64,000 nt of DNA from Vibrio azureus (GTDB taxonomy: Bacteria > Pseudomonadota > Gammaproteobacteria > Enterobacterales > Vibrionaceae): NCBI RefSeq assembly GCF_002849855.1, contig NZ_CP018616.1:1240001-1304000 (forward strand), read 5' to 3'. How positions within the stretch are numbered: the stretch's first letter is position 1; each line of letters starts with the position of its first letter. Shown one piece after another: positions 1-9,824 of the stretch. A program made the translations under genes and the position numbers. The notes below the pieces were generated by a model that saw nothing but the letters and a program-made list of their open reading frames with translations, did no database searches and was not told the origin of the DNA.

Positions 1-185
1 TTACGACGTTCTTTGGCGTTATCACCAGTAGCAATTCCGATCGCAGCGCCTGCAATAGCACCAATGATCGCGCCTGTCGTCGTTGAGTTCGTTTCGTATT
101 CACCTGTGGTGGCGTTTTGACGTTGAGTGGCTTGACAGCCCGTTAATGCAAGCATCACAGCCAGTGCGATAGACATCTTTTTCAA
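1..185 (-). CDS. Glycine-zipper lipoprotein, partial
   Basis: The gene runs off the left edge, so only the first 61 or so codons are visible. A TTG start at 185 is preferred: GGAG at 194-197 (plus-strand ctcc) sits 8 nt upstream of it, while the next in-frame ATG (176) would be too far from that site. The protein begins with a short lipoprotein signal ending in LALTGC, so the Cys is the likely lipidation site. A Gly/Ala-rich hydrophobic stretch (IIGAIAGAAIGIATG) follows, typical of glycine-zipper domains in OmpA-family or Rick_17kDa-type envelope lipoproteins. Whether an OmpA domain follows cannot be seen. Outer-membrane location is inferred from the lipobox. Confidence 0.75.
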   Translation of the reverse strand, partial: MKKMSIALAVMLALTGCQATQRQNATTGEYETNSTTTGAIIGAIAGAAIGIATGDNAKERR

Positions 186-241
186 AGGAAAATCTCCGTA
201 TAAAACTGAGGCGGGATAACGCCTCATTGCAAATATTTTGG

Positions 242-931
242 TTAGGATTTACCTAACATCTTACGCTTCTGCTCACCGCCAACACCGCGGTTTACAGAAA
301 CTTTTCGACCTTTTTTTAAACCAACTTCATAGTCTGCGGTGAGGTTTTTCATCGCTTCTTTCAGTTGTTTTTTGAACGTTTCGCGGTCAATGTTTTTAAA
401 TTCTTTATCAATATAGTTGTTGATCTTATTAGCGGACTCTTCATCAGGGGTAATTTCTGGTAATTTCTCCAGAGCACCTTCTACCCAACCTGAGACAAAA
501 GAGTTAACACGTCGGCTGACTTCTTGTGTCGACGTCCCTGAGCCTGAGAAGCTGTTACGGAACTGACCTGTGCTTTCATTCATCTCACGATAGATGATGT
601 CAAAGGCGAAAGCAGCAAAAATGGCACGATCTGCTTCGCCAATAAACTCCACTCGCTTTAGACCTTTATGGTTCAACAACACTGCCTCGACGCCAAACTT
701 AGCGTTTATGCCACGAATTACTCTCAACAGTGTAGAACTGACGTTGGCAGGCAACAAATGAGATGATTGAGTTTTGCCCATTTTGATGAACTCAATATCG
801 TCTTTGTCTAAGCCATATTTCAGCATGAGACGATGCGCCATTTTTATCGCATTAGCCGCCTCATTGACGTTGGCTGAGTTGCCTAGTTCTAAACACTTGG
901 CGATTTTTTTCAGAGCTTTTTGTTTATCCAT
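242..931 (-). CDS. DUF2786 domain protein
   Basis: A 229-residue soluble protein. The N-terminal 45 or so residues (start MDKQKALKKIAKCLELG, then AANAIKMAHRLMLKYGL) match the DUF2786 pattern: a short helical domain in which an alanine-rich helix is followed by a conserved MxxYGL. The rest is charged, with a lysine/arginine-rich tail that could bind nucleic acid. There is no signal peptide or membrane segment. The start has only a weak ribosome site. It stands alone between the lipoprotein and the DUF3334 gene, all on the minus strand. The molecular function of DUF2786 proteins is unknown; some occur in phages and mobile elements. Confidence 0.7.
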   Translation of the reverse strand: MDKQKALKKIAKCLELGNSANVNEAANAIKMAHRLMLKYGLDKDDIEFIKMGKTQSSHLLPANVSSTLLRVIRGINAKFGVEAVLLNHKGLKRVEFIGEADRAIFAAFAFDIIYREMNESTGQFRNSFSGSGTSTQEVSRRVNSFVSGWVEGALEKLPEITPDEESANKINNYIDKEFKNIDRETFKKQLKEAMKNLTADYEVGLKKGRKVSVNRGVGGEQKRKMLGKS

Positions 932-1024
932 CTAAGACCAGAACCAAGAGCAGGAAATTTAATGAGTCGAGTATTTTACCTTTTTTAACAAAGAAACGGA
1001 ATAACAGAAGGTAACCTCAATCGG

Positions 1025-1741
1025 CTATATACCGAGTTGATCGAGTAAATCATCGGCATCTTCTTGCTTTACTTCCGGCTGTGCAGGTTTGTTTTCAGCC
1101 TTATTTTGAGTGGCTTCTAATAGATCATCGGGATTAATATCTTCAGCGACTTCGAATTCTTCCAATTGGATAAATTCTGTCTTATCCATAGCAAATTCTA
1201 GATAAAAAATATTATTGTTTTGAGTAGAAAAGGTGACGCGCCTTGCTTGAGGTCGATCTAAATTGGTATCTACTTGTACGATGACTTGTTTTGTCAACGT
1301 CAACATTTTAGGTTGATTCTGGGTGATGTTGGTTTGTAACTCTTTGCGAATTCGATTGGTAAAATCACCGACAAATTGGTTGGTTAATTCGCCCAATACA
1401 TCACCGACTTCATCCGAAGTATGAGTAATGGCCAGCTCTTCTTCTGGCATGCCCATGTTTCTCATATAGCTGCTGTATAATTCCAATGCGGCTTTGGCTG
1501 TAAAATTCATGACAACAAGGCCACTAAACCCACCATCAAAAAGAACAAAACAACCGAAATCCGGTTTAAGGCTGGTTTTATTGATCTTTTGCACCATTGC
1601 AGAGTAATTAACTGTTGAAGAAGTAGCTGAGCTGAGAACACCAGCAGCGGATTGGCATAGCTTAAGTAGGATATCATCTGTGGTGATTATTTTATTTTTC
1701 TTCATCGTAAAACTCGTCGATAAGGGTTGTTGATTGGTCAT
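1025..1741 (-). CDS. DUF3334 family, CheC/CheX-like protein
   Basis: A 238-residue protein resembling the DUF3334 family found in marine gamma-proteobacteria. The middle (about residues 65-190) has features of a CheX/CheC-type fold: a glycine-rich strand (FDGGFSGLVVMNF), a helix with EEELAITHTSDEVGDVLGELTNQFVGDF, then beta strands. The D/E-x-x-G-E-x-x-N-x-x-x-G pattern recalls the active-site helix of CheC/CheX phosphatases. The C-terminal 40 residues are acidic and low in complexity. The start is uncertain: Met13 (codon at 1705) has a better spaced GAG than the upstream ATG. A role in chemotaxis or response-regulator dephosphorylation is inference from fold resemblance only. Confidence 0.65.
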   Translation of the reverse strand: MTNQQPLSTSFTMKKNKIITTDDILLKLCQSAAGVLSSATSSTVNYSAMVQKINKTSLKPDFGCFVLFDGGFSGLVVMNFTAKAALELYSSYMRNMGMPEEELAITHTSDEVGDVLGELTNQFVGDFTNRIRKELQTNITQNQPKMLTLTKQVIVQVDTNLDRPQARRVTFSTQNNNIFYLEFAMDKTEFIQLEEFEVAEDINPDDLLEATQNKAENKPAQPEVKQEDADDLLDQLGI

Positions 1742-2088
1742 TTTACGGTATTGTACTCTAAAAAATAAGAGTTAAATGACCAAACGTTTCATGGACCAAA
1801 GTATCTTGAGGTTACTTGGGTACATATTCTGATTTCATCGCTTTTTTAAATGATGTAAAGTGAAGAAATTCAACTGACTAAAGCCGTCGTACTTGAGTGG
1901 CTAATAAATGAGAGGAAGGTAGAAGTGGTGTGTAAACTCCGCTTTTTGGCTAGCAAATGCCCTCTCTAACTACTCCTAAGTATAGTGTATTTAAAAGTCA
2001 CTAATGAAAACTAAGACAAGCTAGCCGTTGTCGTTTACTCGAGACCCATAGACTGATCGGAATCAGCGCAGTAGGGAGCAGGAAGCAA
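1742..2088. other. Intergenic region upstream of ydiJ
   Basis: About 350 bp with no convincing gene. It holds one end-fragment of the dispersed repeat at 1801-1824 and, just before ydiJ, a good ribosome site (AGGGAGCAGGAAGC) ahead of the ATG at 2089. The ydiJ promoter must lie here but no clear -35/-10 pair was recognised. Confidence 0.6.
1801..1824 (+). repeat. End fragment of dispersed intergenic repeat
   Basis: The run ATCTTGAGGTTACTTGGGTA matches the end of the long palindromic elements at 16.4, 46.6 and 59.2 kb almost base for base. Only the terminal part of about 24 bp is present here. Confidence 0.65.
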
Positions 2089-5000
2089 ATGTTACCAAGA
2101 TTACACTCACAAACCGATGTTGACCCACTTGTTGTTCGTTTTCTTGAAGAATTGGAACGGGCGGGGTTCAGCGGCGATATTGAAAGCCATTATGCCAGTC
2201 GTCTTGCTGTTTCCACTGATAATAGTGTTTATCAGCAATTACCACAGGCGGTTATCTTCCCCAAAAGCACCAAAGACGTGGTTCGCCTAGGCGAGTTGAG
2301 TAAACAATCCTGTTACGAGCGGATTACTTTTTCTCCTCGTGGTGGTGGTACAGGGACGAATGGCCAGTCATTGACCCAAGGCATTGTGGTCGACTTATCG
2401 CGTCACATGAACAATATCTTGGAAATTAACGAAGCAGAAGGCTGGGTTCGTGTTCAAACAGGGGTGATTAAGGATCAACTTAATGATGCCGTTCGACCTT
2501 ATGGTTATTTTTTCTCACCTGATTTATCCACCAGTAACCGCGCTACCATAGGCGGAATGATCAACACGGATGCATCCGGACAAGGCTCGTTGAAGTATGG
2601 GAAAACTTCTGACCATGTTCTCTCGCTTCAAGCGGTATTGGTTGATGGTTCTGTCCTTGAAACGGACCTCTCACAGGGCTTAACTGGCGACAATGATCTC
2701 GCTGCCGGTGCCTATAAAGTAACCGAGCATGTTTGTCGTGAGCATCGCCAACAAATTAAAGAAAAGTTTCCGCCATTAAATCGCTTTTTAACCGGGTATG
2801 ATTTAAAAAATGCCTTGAATGAAGCTAATGACCGCTTTGATATCACACGAGTATTATGTGGTGCTGAAGGGTCTTTAGCGTTTATTACCGAAGCCAAACT
2901 CAATCTTACCCCCATTCCTAAAGCTAGGACCTTAGTCAACGTTAAATATAACAGCTTTGACTCTGCGCTCCGGAATGCCCCATTGATGGTCGAAGCCAAG
3001 GCACTGTCTGTAGAAACGATTGACTCAAAAGTACTTAACTTAGCGAAGCAAGACATTGTTTGGCATACCGTGAGTGACTTACTCACCGATGTGCCGGGTA
3101 AAACAATGGATGGCATTAATATGGTGGAATATGCTGGGCAAGATGAGCATGAAGTCAACCAGCAAGTCGCGGAGTTAACAGCCAAGCTTGATACAATGAT
3201 TAAGACAGAAGACGCTGGAATTATTGGATATCAGGTTTGCAGTGACGTTGCGAGCATCGGTCGTATCTATACCATGCGTAAGAAAGCCGTAGGGTTATTG
3301 GGCGCTGCAAAAGGCCGTGCTAAGCCTGTTGCTTTTGCTGAGGATACTTGCGTTCCACCGGAACATTTAGCGGACTTTATCGCAGAGTTTCGTCAATTAC
3401 TCGACCAAAAATCACTCGACTATGGCATGTTTGGTCATGTGGATGCAGGGGTGCTTCATGTTCGTCCTGCTTTAGACTTATGTGATCCTAGGCAAGAAGC
3501 ATTGATGCATGAAGTCTCGGATGAAGTGGTTAAGCTGGTGGCTAAATACGGCGGTTTAATGTGGGGGGAACACGGTAAAGGATTTCGCTCACAATATGGG
3601 CCCGAGTTCTTTGGCGCTGAATTGTTCAATGAACTGCGCCGTATCAAAGCGGCGTTTGACCCACAAAATAAAATGAACCCAGGCAAAATATGTACTCCAC
3701 TTGACAGTGATGCCGAGTTGGTAAAAGTGAGTGATACTAAGCGTGGCTATTTTGACCGTCAGATCGATGTGCGTGTCCGTGATAGTTTTAAGCAAGCGAT
3801 GGAATGTAACGGTAATGGGCTGTGTTTTAACTATGATACCAGTTCGCCCATGTGCCCTTCGATGAAAGTGAGCGCAGATCGCCGCCATTCTCCAAAAGGA
3901 AGAGCGGGCTTGGTTCGAGAATGGCTTCGTCAATTGACCGAGCAGGGGATCGATATTCTTGATTTAGAAAAGCAAACATTAGCAAAACAGTCCTCGATAA
4001 AGACCATGATTGATCGAGTCCGTCATTCAATCAATCGACGTCATGAGTACGATTTCTCACATGAAGTGTATGAGGCTATGAACGGTTGTTTAGCTTGTAA
4101 AGCTTGTGCAAGTCAGTGTCCGATTAAAGTCGATGTACCAAGCTTTCGCTCTCGATTCCTGAATATTTATCACACAAGATATCAGCGTCCTTTGAAAGAC
4201 TATTTTGTCTCTCATATTGAAACCCTATTGCCTCTGATAGCCAAAGCGCCTAATGCGGTAAACAGTCTGTTAAAGCAAAATTGGGTTAAGAATGTCACGG
4301 CTTCTAGTATTGGCTATTTAGATGCGCCGCTGTTATCGACACCAACATTACAACAACGTGTGACCTCATTGACGACAGCTTATGACTTACAGTACTTGAG
4401 TGGATTATCATCTCAAGATAAGCAAAAGCATGTTTTGATTGTCCAAGACCCATTCACGAGCTTTTATGATGCTGAAGTGGTCGAAGACTTCATTAAATTA
4501 TTAAAGCACCTAGGCATGCAGCCAATTTTATTGCCATTTAGGCCGAATGGTAAGGCTCAGCATGTTAAAGGCTTTTTGCGTCAATTCCACAACACGGCTC
4601 AAGATACTGCACGGTTTTTAGATATGGTGGCCAATCTAGATATTCCTCTAGTGGGCGTCGATCCAGCTTTAGTTCTTTGTTACCGAGACGAGTATCAAGA
4701 AGTGTTAGGTTCTCAACGAGGTAACTTTGAAGTACTCACTGTGCATGAGTGGTTGTTTCCAAGAATTGATCAGTTTGGTGGGCATCAACAAAGTATATCC
4801 GCTGACAAAGCACCTTGGTTTTTGTTTGCCCATTGCACTGAAAAAACCAAAATGCCTAACGCTGAAAAAGAGTGGGGCGCTATCTTTGCTCATTTTGGCG
4901 CAGTACTTAATGTCGTGCCTGTTGGGTGTTGCGGAATGGCTGGGACGTTTGGTCATGAAGCCGACAAGTTTACTATGTCGAAAGATATTTATGGTTTGAG

Positions 5001-5136
5001 CTGGAAGCCTAACTTAGAAACCCGAGACAAAGAAAGATGTTTGATGACGGGGTATTCTTGCCGCAGCCAAGTCAAACGCTTTGAAGGGGCCACTCCTAAG
5101 CATCCTGTACAAGCTTTACTGACATTATTTGAGTAA
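2089..5136 (+). CDS. ydiJ: D-2-hydroxyglutarate dehydrogenase, FAD/Fe-S (YdiJ type)
   Basis: A 1015-residue fusion of the same length and order as E. coli YdiJ. An N-terminal PCMH-type FAD-binding domain (glycine-rich PRGGGTGTNGQSL near residue 83) and an FAD-linked oxidase C-terminal domain (to about 530) are followed by an Fe-S half. That half has cysteine clusters near 578 (CFNYDTSSPMCPSM) and near 665 (NGCLACKACASQCPIKVDVP, a ferredoxin-like CxxCxxCxxxCP). A C-terminal CCG-type domain contains VGCCGMAGTFGHE near 943. Known relatives oxidise D-2-hydroxyglutarate, a by-product of SerA, and pass electrons to the quinone pool; this is assigned by family. Start ATG with a strong ribosome site. 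It appears monocistronic, with a hairpin downstream. Confidence 0.92.
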   Translation: MLPRLHSQTDVDPLVVRFLEELERAGFSGDIESHYASRLAVSTDNSVYQQLPQAVIFPKSTKDVVRLGELSKQSCYERITFSPRGGGTGTNGQSLTQGIVVDLSRHMNNILEINEAEGWVRVQTGVIKDQLNDAVRPYGYFFSPDLSTSNRATIGGMINTDASGQGSLKYGKTSDHVLSLQAVLVDGSVLETDLSQGLTGDNDLAAGAYKVTEHVCREHRQQIKEKFPPLNRFLTGYDLKNALNEANDRFDITRVLCGAEGSLAFITEAKLNLTPIPKARTLVNVKYNSFDSALRNAPLMVEAKALSVETIDSKVLNLAKQDIVWHTVSDLLTDVPGKTMDGINMVEYAGQDEHEVNQQVAELTAKLDTMIKTEDAGIIGYQVCSDVASIGRIYTMRKKAVGLLGAAKGRAKPVAFAEDTCVPPEHLADFIAEFRQLLDQKSLDYGMFGHVDAGVLHVRPALDLCDPRQEALMHEVSDEVVKLVAKYGGLMWGEHGKGFRSQYGPEFFGAELFNELRRIKAAFDPQNKMNPGKICTPLDSDAELVKVSDTKRGYFDRQIDVRVRDSFKQAMECNGNGLCFNYDTSSPMCPSMKVSADRRHSPKGRAGLVREWLRQLTEQGIDILDLEKQTLAKQSSIKTMIDRVRHSINRRHEYDFSHEVYEAMNGCLACKACASQCPIKVDVPSFRSRFLNIYHTRYQRPLKDYFVSHIETLLPLIAKAPNAVNSLLKQNWVKNVTASSIGYLDAPLLSTPTLQQRVTSLTTAYDLQYLSGLSSQDKQKHVLIVQDPFTSFYDAEVVEDFIKLLKHLGMQPILLPFRPNGKAQHVKGFLRQFHNTAQDTARFLDMVANLDIPLVGVDPALVLCYRDEYQEVLGSQRGNFEVLTVHEWLFPRIDQFGGHQQSISADKAPWFLFAHCTEKTKMPNAEKEWGAIFAHFGAVLNVVPVGCCGMAGTFGHEADKFTMSKDIYGLSWKPNLETRDKERCLMTGYSCRSQVKRFEGATPKHPVQALLTLFE

Positions 5137-5191
5137 TGAGTCCCTTATGTTTGGCTGTCATTAAGCTTATTTAGAGAGATAACTAACTAAC

Positions 5192-5237
5192 TGACCTCAA
5201 GATGCCTGGCACCAAGCATCCTGAGGTTATTTTATTT
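5192..5237 (+). terminator. Repeat-derived hairpin after ydiJ
   Basis: Inverted arms at 5192-5205 and 5216-5229 (TGACCTCAAGATGC and GCATCCTGAGGTTA) pair with few mismatches around a 10-nt loop. TTTTATTT follows, so it may act as a rho-independent terminator. The arms are the same sequence as the ends of the dispersed repeat, so this is also a minimal repeat copy. Confidence 0.6.
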
Positions 5238-5296
5238 AGTATAATAAACTCAGTGGGTATAGCATCATAGTGACTAATTTCATAAGGATATGAAAC

Positions 5297-5758
5297 ATGA
5301 AAAAGCTCGAACTGAAAGTCCCACCAATTGTCGTCTTTTTGCTCTCGATCTTATTGATGTATGGCCTGAAATCATTTGCCCCCAGTTTTCAAGTTACGGT
5401 GCCATTTTTGCATATGACCTCATTCTTATTCACTGTGGCAGCGCTTCTGATCGGCGGTGCGGCAGTGCAAGAATTTCGTAAGATAAAAACCACAACCAAT
5501 CCGATAAAGCCTGAGTCGGCCTCGCAAATGGTCTGCACCGGTGTTTTTTCTTATACGAGGAATCCAATGTATCTGGCTATGTTACTGCTACTTATTGCAT
5601 TGGGCTTGTGGTGGGAGCACTTAAGTGTGTTTTTAGTCGGTGTTCTGTTTGTTTCTTATCTCAATCGTTTTCAAATAAAGCCGGAGGAGAGGGCTCTGGA
5701 AACATTATTTGGTGCAGAATACGTCGAGTATAAAAGTAAAGTACACCGCTGGGTTTGA
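5297..5758 (+). CDS. Isoprenylcysteine/phospholipid-type membrane methyltransferase
   Basis: A 153-residue integral membrane protein with about four hydrophobic segments (near residues 11-28, 35-55, 93-111 and 113-128). The C-terminal half carries the family signature: RNPMYLAMLLL, then a Glu pair (KPEERALETLFGAEYVEYKSKVHRW) that in ICMT/PEMT-like enzymes helps bind S-adenosylmethionine. The substrate cannot be told; bacterial members act on small molecules or lipids. AAGGA lies 9 nt before the ATG. It stands alone, convergent with the DUF3581 gene. Confidence 0.8.
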   Translation: MKKLELKVPPIVVFLLSILLMYGLKSFAPSFQVTVPFLHMTSFLFTVAALLIGGAAVQEFRKIKTTTNPIKPESASQMVCTGVFSYTRNPMYLAMLLLLIALGLWWEHLSVFLVGVLFVSYLNRFQIKPEERALETLFGAEYVEYKSKVHRWV

Positions 5759-5807
5759 CGGTGTACTTGAATTTAATGATGTTGATAATTCTGCGGCCGC
5801 TGAGTGA

Positions 5808-6533
5808 TTAAGCGGCCTTAGCGAACTTTGCTAGGAAGGCTTCCTTTCTAGAGTTAAAGCGCTCGACAAGATCATCGACAGCGTCTTGGTCATAAGGTTT
5901 TAAGCCACTGGCAACCATACGTTTAACCCCTTTGCCAACGACTATCCCTGCTTCTTTGAAAGCGAAATTAAGCGTCACAATGCCACGCTTGCCTTCAACA
6001 TCAAATGTTGCATCGGTGAAAGCCACTTCAGGGTGGGTGAGGTCCAAGCGGGAAAACTCGACTTCCATGCTTTCATAAATGACTAAAGGACGTTGGCAAT
6101 TGATCATCATTTGCTTCTCTTCCATTAGAGGCACCATGATGTGAGGAAAGTTCATGCCTGAAAATTGGACGTAATTAATGACTACGTGTTCGATAAAGTC
6201 CTTGTCGTGACTCGTTTGACCTTCATGCTGCATGTGAAGGTACTCTTTGCCATTACCGTCGACTACCACACTGTCAGTTGACGACTTCTCTTCAATATGC
6301 AGTGCCACGCCATCGTTGACCATGCCAGAGAAATCAAAACGCATTTTTTGGCTGATCCCTTCTTTGCTGAGTAAAACTGCAAAGAGTAAGTCACCAGGAA
6401 CACAGAAGCGTTTGTTGTCTTCATCATGGATAGGGTTGTAATCGCCAGCAACGCGCTTAGCGAAGTGGCTTGCCTGTTCACGAGTAAACTGAAATTGGTC
6501 GGTAGTGCTAGAAAAATAAGGTTCTAAAAACAT
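5808..6533 (-). CDS. DUF3581 family protein
   Basis: A 241-residue cytoplasmic protein that I recognise as the DUF3581 type common in vibrios and Shewanella. The N-terminal segment FTREQASHFAKRVAGDYNPIHDED resembles the hydratase motif of MaoC/hot-dog dehydratases (D-x-NPIH), so a hot-dog-fold acyl-CoA binding or hydratase role is possible. Lengths are consistent with two hot-dog domains. An AGGA lies very close upstream of the ATG. It is the last core gene before the A+T-rich island. The hot-dog reading is inference. Confidence 0.7.
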   Translation of the reverse strand: MFLEPYFSSTTDQFQFTREQASHFAKRVAGDYNPIHDEDNKRFCVPGDLLFAVLLSKEGISQKMRFDFSGMVNDGVALHIEEKSSTDSVVVDGNGKEYLHMQHEGQTSHDKDFIEHVVINYVQFSGMNFPHIMVPLMEEKQMMINCQRPLVIYESMEVEFSRLDLTHPEVAFTDATFDVEGKRGIVTLNFAFKEAGIVVGKGVKRMVASGLKPYDQDAVDDLVERFNSRKEAFLAKFAKAA

Positions 6534-7175
6534 AATCCTACACGTAGTAGCTAAAACTATCAGTGATTATAAGGGAATCTTCGTTTTGAAATGGTCCATC
6601 CAGTTAGTGATTATTTTGTAATTTAATCCGATGCGAAGATATCTAAAAATTGAGTTCACTAGTCTTCCTAAAACAATAATTAGAGTGGAATATAAATAGG
6701 GTTTTTGATTTTTATAAACGCTTCTTACTTAATACATTAGATTATGTTAATTGAAGAATAAAGACGGAATAACTTCAATAATGCCATGAATATTAGCAAT
6801 GTTATTTGATGTGAGTGTGATTTATTTTTAATTTTAATTCTAATATTAGCAAATCTGGAAGTTAAAAATTTGATAAAAGGTAAATAAAATAATTAACATC
6901 ACGTGTTTTTATGTGTTATTGTTCTAACTATTCGCCTGTTTTATTGTTTTTTCTAATAATGGCGGTTTGAAAAATACACTAATTAAGTAATTTATCTTTA
7001 TCTAATGTTTGATTTAAAGCATGTTATGCCTAATAACATGGTAATGATATAGGTGTGTGATTTGTTAGTTGAGTAAACCTTGTCGAAGTCAAAGTTCTAT
7101 TTTACGTTGATACATTTTTAATTAGAACGGAACACCAAATAAGACGACGACGATAATAGGATTAAGGGTATTAAA
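6534..7175. other. A+T-rich gene-free upstream region of the toxin island
   Basis: About 640 bp without a credible ORF, conspicuously A+T rich compared with the core genes to the left. It contains a perfect short palindrome at 7020-7040 and many TA/TTAA steps, the composition favoured by H-NS-type silencers. The promoter of the 7176 operon must be here. No -35/-10 pair stands out. Confidence 0.6.
7020..7040. promoter_or_regulatory. Perfect palindrome, candidate operator of the toxin operon
   Basis: Arms CATGTTAT and ATAACATG flank a 5-nt centre (GCCTA). It lies about 135 bp upstream of the first island gene, is too short of T-tract to be a terminator, and has the form of a dimeric regulator site. 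The regulator is unknown. Confidence 0.4.
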
Positions 7176-9824
7176 ATGAAGTTTCATCAGTGGGGATTGG
7201 CTATTTGTGTTTTTTCTCCGTATGTTTCGGCATTTCAAGCATGTAATCTCGGAGAAGAATACAAAGTACTTGAGTCAGAAAAATTATATGATATTAGACA
7301 ATCTAATTATCAGAAATTCAGTAATGAGGTTGCTGTTGAGGAGCCGTTTTATTTTGCTCCTGAGCATGATGTAAACGTTCGTCCCAGTATTGTTGAGACT
7401 GAAAATATTTTCCCTCAAACTTCGTCCTTATTAGAAGCAGGTCCCGAAAGTGCCATTATCCTTGAAACTAAGGAAGCAACGAGTTTATTATCGACACTTG
7501 GACGTTCGACAGCTGGCATTGCTAAAGAAGCTTTAGAGGCTCTAGGCCCGGTAGGTGACGCAGTCGCAGTTGGGCTTTGGGCAAACGAGGTGGCAAACTC
7601 TTTCGCAGACGAAACACAAACTTCTTATGACCGGTTTGCCACAACCATGAGTCTTATCGATTGGTTTGGTGTATTAAAACTGCCAGAGCGAGAGATTGAT
7701 CGCCACATTCTGACGGCACGATGGAATAAAGTTGCTGCTGGAGAACATTACAGTTTTACATTAAATCAGAATATCATTACCCAACAAGATAAGAAGGACA
7801 TACAGCATTGGGTAGATTTGGCTAAGGGCCAAGAAAAAATGCTTGAGTCTCTTGCTCAAGGCTTTGCCACAGATCTTGCTCTCAAATATCAATACCAATA
7901 TCAAAAGGCATTGAAGGCACAAACTCATTTAGTCGAAACTCTTATTAGTGCTGTCGAAAGTGAAACCAACAAAGCTATTTATCATCAACTTGCACTTGAT
8001 AATGAAGAACAAAAATACTTTGTTTCTGATTTACGCTCTGCTTGCCGAACAGAAGTTGATGCATTGTATGCCCTTTATCCTCAACAAACTGCCAGTAATC
8101 GCTCGCCTATGCTGGTACCGACAAAGCGTGAAGCCAATCGTGCATTAGCAAATTTACAGCTATGCCAACAAGAACAACTTGACTTAGCCATCAATTTGCT
8201 GGACGACTTAAGAAATGAAAACTTTGACGGGTTAAGCCGTTTAGAGTTGCACCGTCTTTACAAAAATACACTGGATGCAAAAATCAAAATTGTTGAGACA
8301 GCAAATGATCAACTTGAAAGGATTAGAACCCAGCTCATAGAAGAGATGCGTGCAGAAGGCCGTTTAGCAATCCAAAAGCTATTTGACTCGGGGGCTATTA
8401 CTCAAGCACATCAATATTTTGTCGCTCAAGCAGATTATTTAGCCATTGACGAGATGTCGCGGAGTATTTTTGGTCGAGCAGCGACACAGACTGAGCAAAA
8501 GAAACGCGAATTCATTCTTCAAAAAGGCTATAGCAAGTGTGTCAGCATCGGCATATTAGGTGGTGATCCAAATTTTGTTGGGTGTAAAAAGTACGATTGG
8601 ATTCCAGCTAAAATAGAATATTACGATTCTAACAAAGTCGCAGCTATTGCGAATATGGCAATACCAGAGCAACAAGTCGTAGAGCAAGTATTAGTAAAAG
8701 CTTTGGATTCATTGCTTGAGAATGGTTGGAGTAGTAAGGATGAAGAAGCTTGGTTTGAACAGCAGATCATCAGTTATTCACAAAAACAAAGAATGCTCAA
8801 TATTGCCAAATTACATAAACAACAAGTGATGCATTGGTTGTTTGATTCAACAGCAGATTTAAGTGGTGAATGTGAACAATTCAATGGTTGTGCTGGTTGG
8901 TCAGGTGATTATTTGAATGCTCAGCATTTATCGAGAGCTTCTTCGTTACACTCTATTGCACAGTGGTATGAAAGCATCAAAAACTCGAGCTATTATGTTC
9001 ATCGAAAGAGAGTAGAACAGCTGGGTGTATTGATTCCTTTAGCTCTAGAAAGTGAATGGAAAGCGAACCATGTGAAGAGCTTCTATCGCTATATTTTTCC
9101 GGGTAGTATCGATTTAGATCTAGAAGCACCATTGATTGCATCAGCGTTGAAAAACTCAAATCTCAACATAAACAACTTAGAGCAAAGCTTACCTATTGCC
9201 AAAGGTATAGTTAAAACTCGTCTATCAGAAGCGTTGAGTGTCGCAGAACAAAATGGCCACAACTGGTTATCTGCTCAAATTGGCGATTTTCAGCGTTATA
9301 TCGCCATTATTCACACTCAAGCAAACTCAACAGGTCATTACAGTGCAGATAAGAGTGGGAATATAGGTTTATTTTCTGAACCACTTCCAGCACATTTATT
9401 ACGTTATATGACATTGGATAGTTATCAAACAAGTGATGATAATTTTACCAGCTATTACTCAAATTTGAACGAGAACGACCTGAGCTATGATGCTCGTTTA
9501 CATCGGTCAATTGATGCTTTATTTAAAGTTAATTCAGATTTAGGTGAAAAAATAGAGCAGTTGATTAAAACTAATTCTCAATTTACCCGTTTAGCTGGCC
9601 GAAAATGCATGATCTTCTATCCACAATTACAGAAAGAGCTACTGCAAGTATCTGGTGACGAAAGTCTATATTGGTTAACCCCCCTATCCAGTTGGTTTGA
9701 TAATCTCACTCGTCAGCAACTGGAACTGTTTGGTGCACTTAGATTTGGGGTAATAAAGCAGAATTCACTTAATATTCGTTGTGATTTGAATCCCAATAAT
9801 CCGACCTATTGGTATCGGGGGTAA
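7176..9824 (+). CDS. Large exported helical protein, candidate toxin translocation component
   Basis: 882 residues, not recognised as a named family. A Sec signal peptide (hydrophobic core 7-19, likely cut after VSA) is followed by a hydrophobic stretch near residues 105-170. This reads ALGPVGDAVAVGLW, then a polar turn, then FATTMSLIDWFGVL: a helix-turn-helix hairpin like those inserting into membranes in large exotoxins. The rest is strongly helical with long coiled-coil-like runs (about 210-420) and a Cys-containing segment near 450-470. The gene at 12321 encodes a paralog with the same order of features. AAGGG lies 7 nt before the ATG. Its stop is 2 nt before the first ADP-ribosyltransferase, so the two are probably translated together. 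A delivery role is inference. Confidence 0.75.
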   Translation: MKFHQWGLAICVFSPYVSAFQACNLGEEYKVLESEKLYDIRQSNYQKFSNEVAVEEPFYFAPEHDVNVRPSIVETENIFPQTSSLLEAGPESAIILETKEATSLLSTLGRSTAGIAKEALEALGPVGDAVAVGLWANEVANSFADETQTSYDRFATTMSLIDWFGVLKLPEREIDRHILTARWNKVAAGEHYSFTLNQNIITQQDKKDIQHWVDLAKGQEKMLESLAQGFATDLALKYQYQYQKALKAQTHLVETLISAVESETNKAIYHQLALDNEEQKYFVSDLRSACRTEVDALYALYPQQTASNRSPMLVPTKREANRALANLQLCQQEQLDLAINLLDDLRNENFDGLSRLELHRLYKNTLDAKIKIVETANDQLERIRTQLIEEMRAEGRLAIQKLFDSGAITQAHQYFVAQADYLAIDEMSRSIFGRAATQTEQKKREFILQKGYSKCVSIGILGGDPNFVGCKKYDWIPAKIEYYDSNKVAAIANMAIPEQQVVEQVLVKALDSLLENGWSSKDEEAWFEQQIISYSQKQRMLNIAKLHKQQVMHWLFDSTADLSGECEQFNGCAGWSGDYLNAQHLSRASSLHSIAQWYESIKNSSYYVHRKRVEQLGVLIPLALESEWKANHVKSFYRYIFPGSIDLDLEAPLIASALKNSNLNINNLEQSLPIAKGIVKTRLSEALSVAEQNGHNWLSAQIGDFQRYIAIIHTQANSTGHYSADKSGNIGLFSEPLPAHLLRYMTLDSYQTSDDNFTSYYSNLNENDLSYDARLHRSIDALFKVNSDLGEKIEQLIKTNSQFTRLAGRKCMIFYPQLQKELLQVSGDESLYWLTPLSSWFDNLTRQQLELFGALRFGVIKQNSLNIRCDLNPNNPTYWYRG

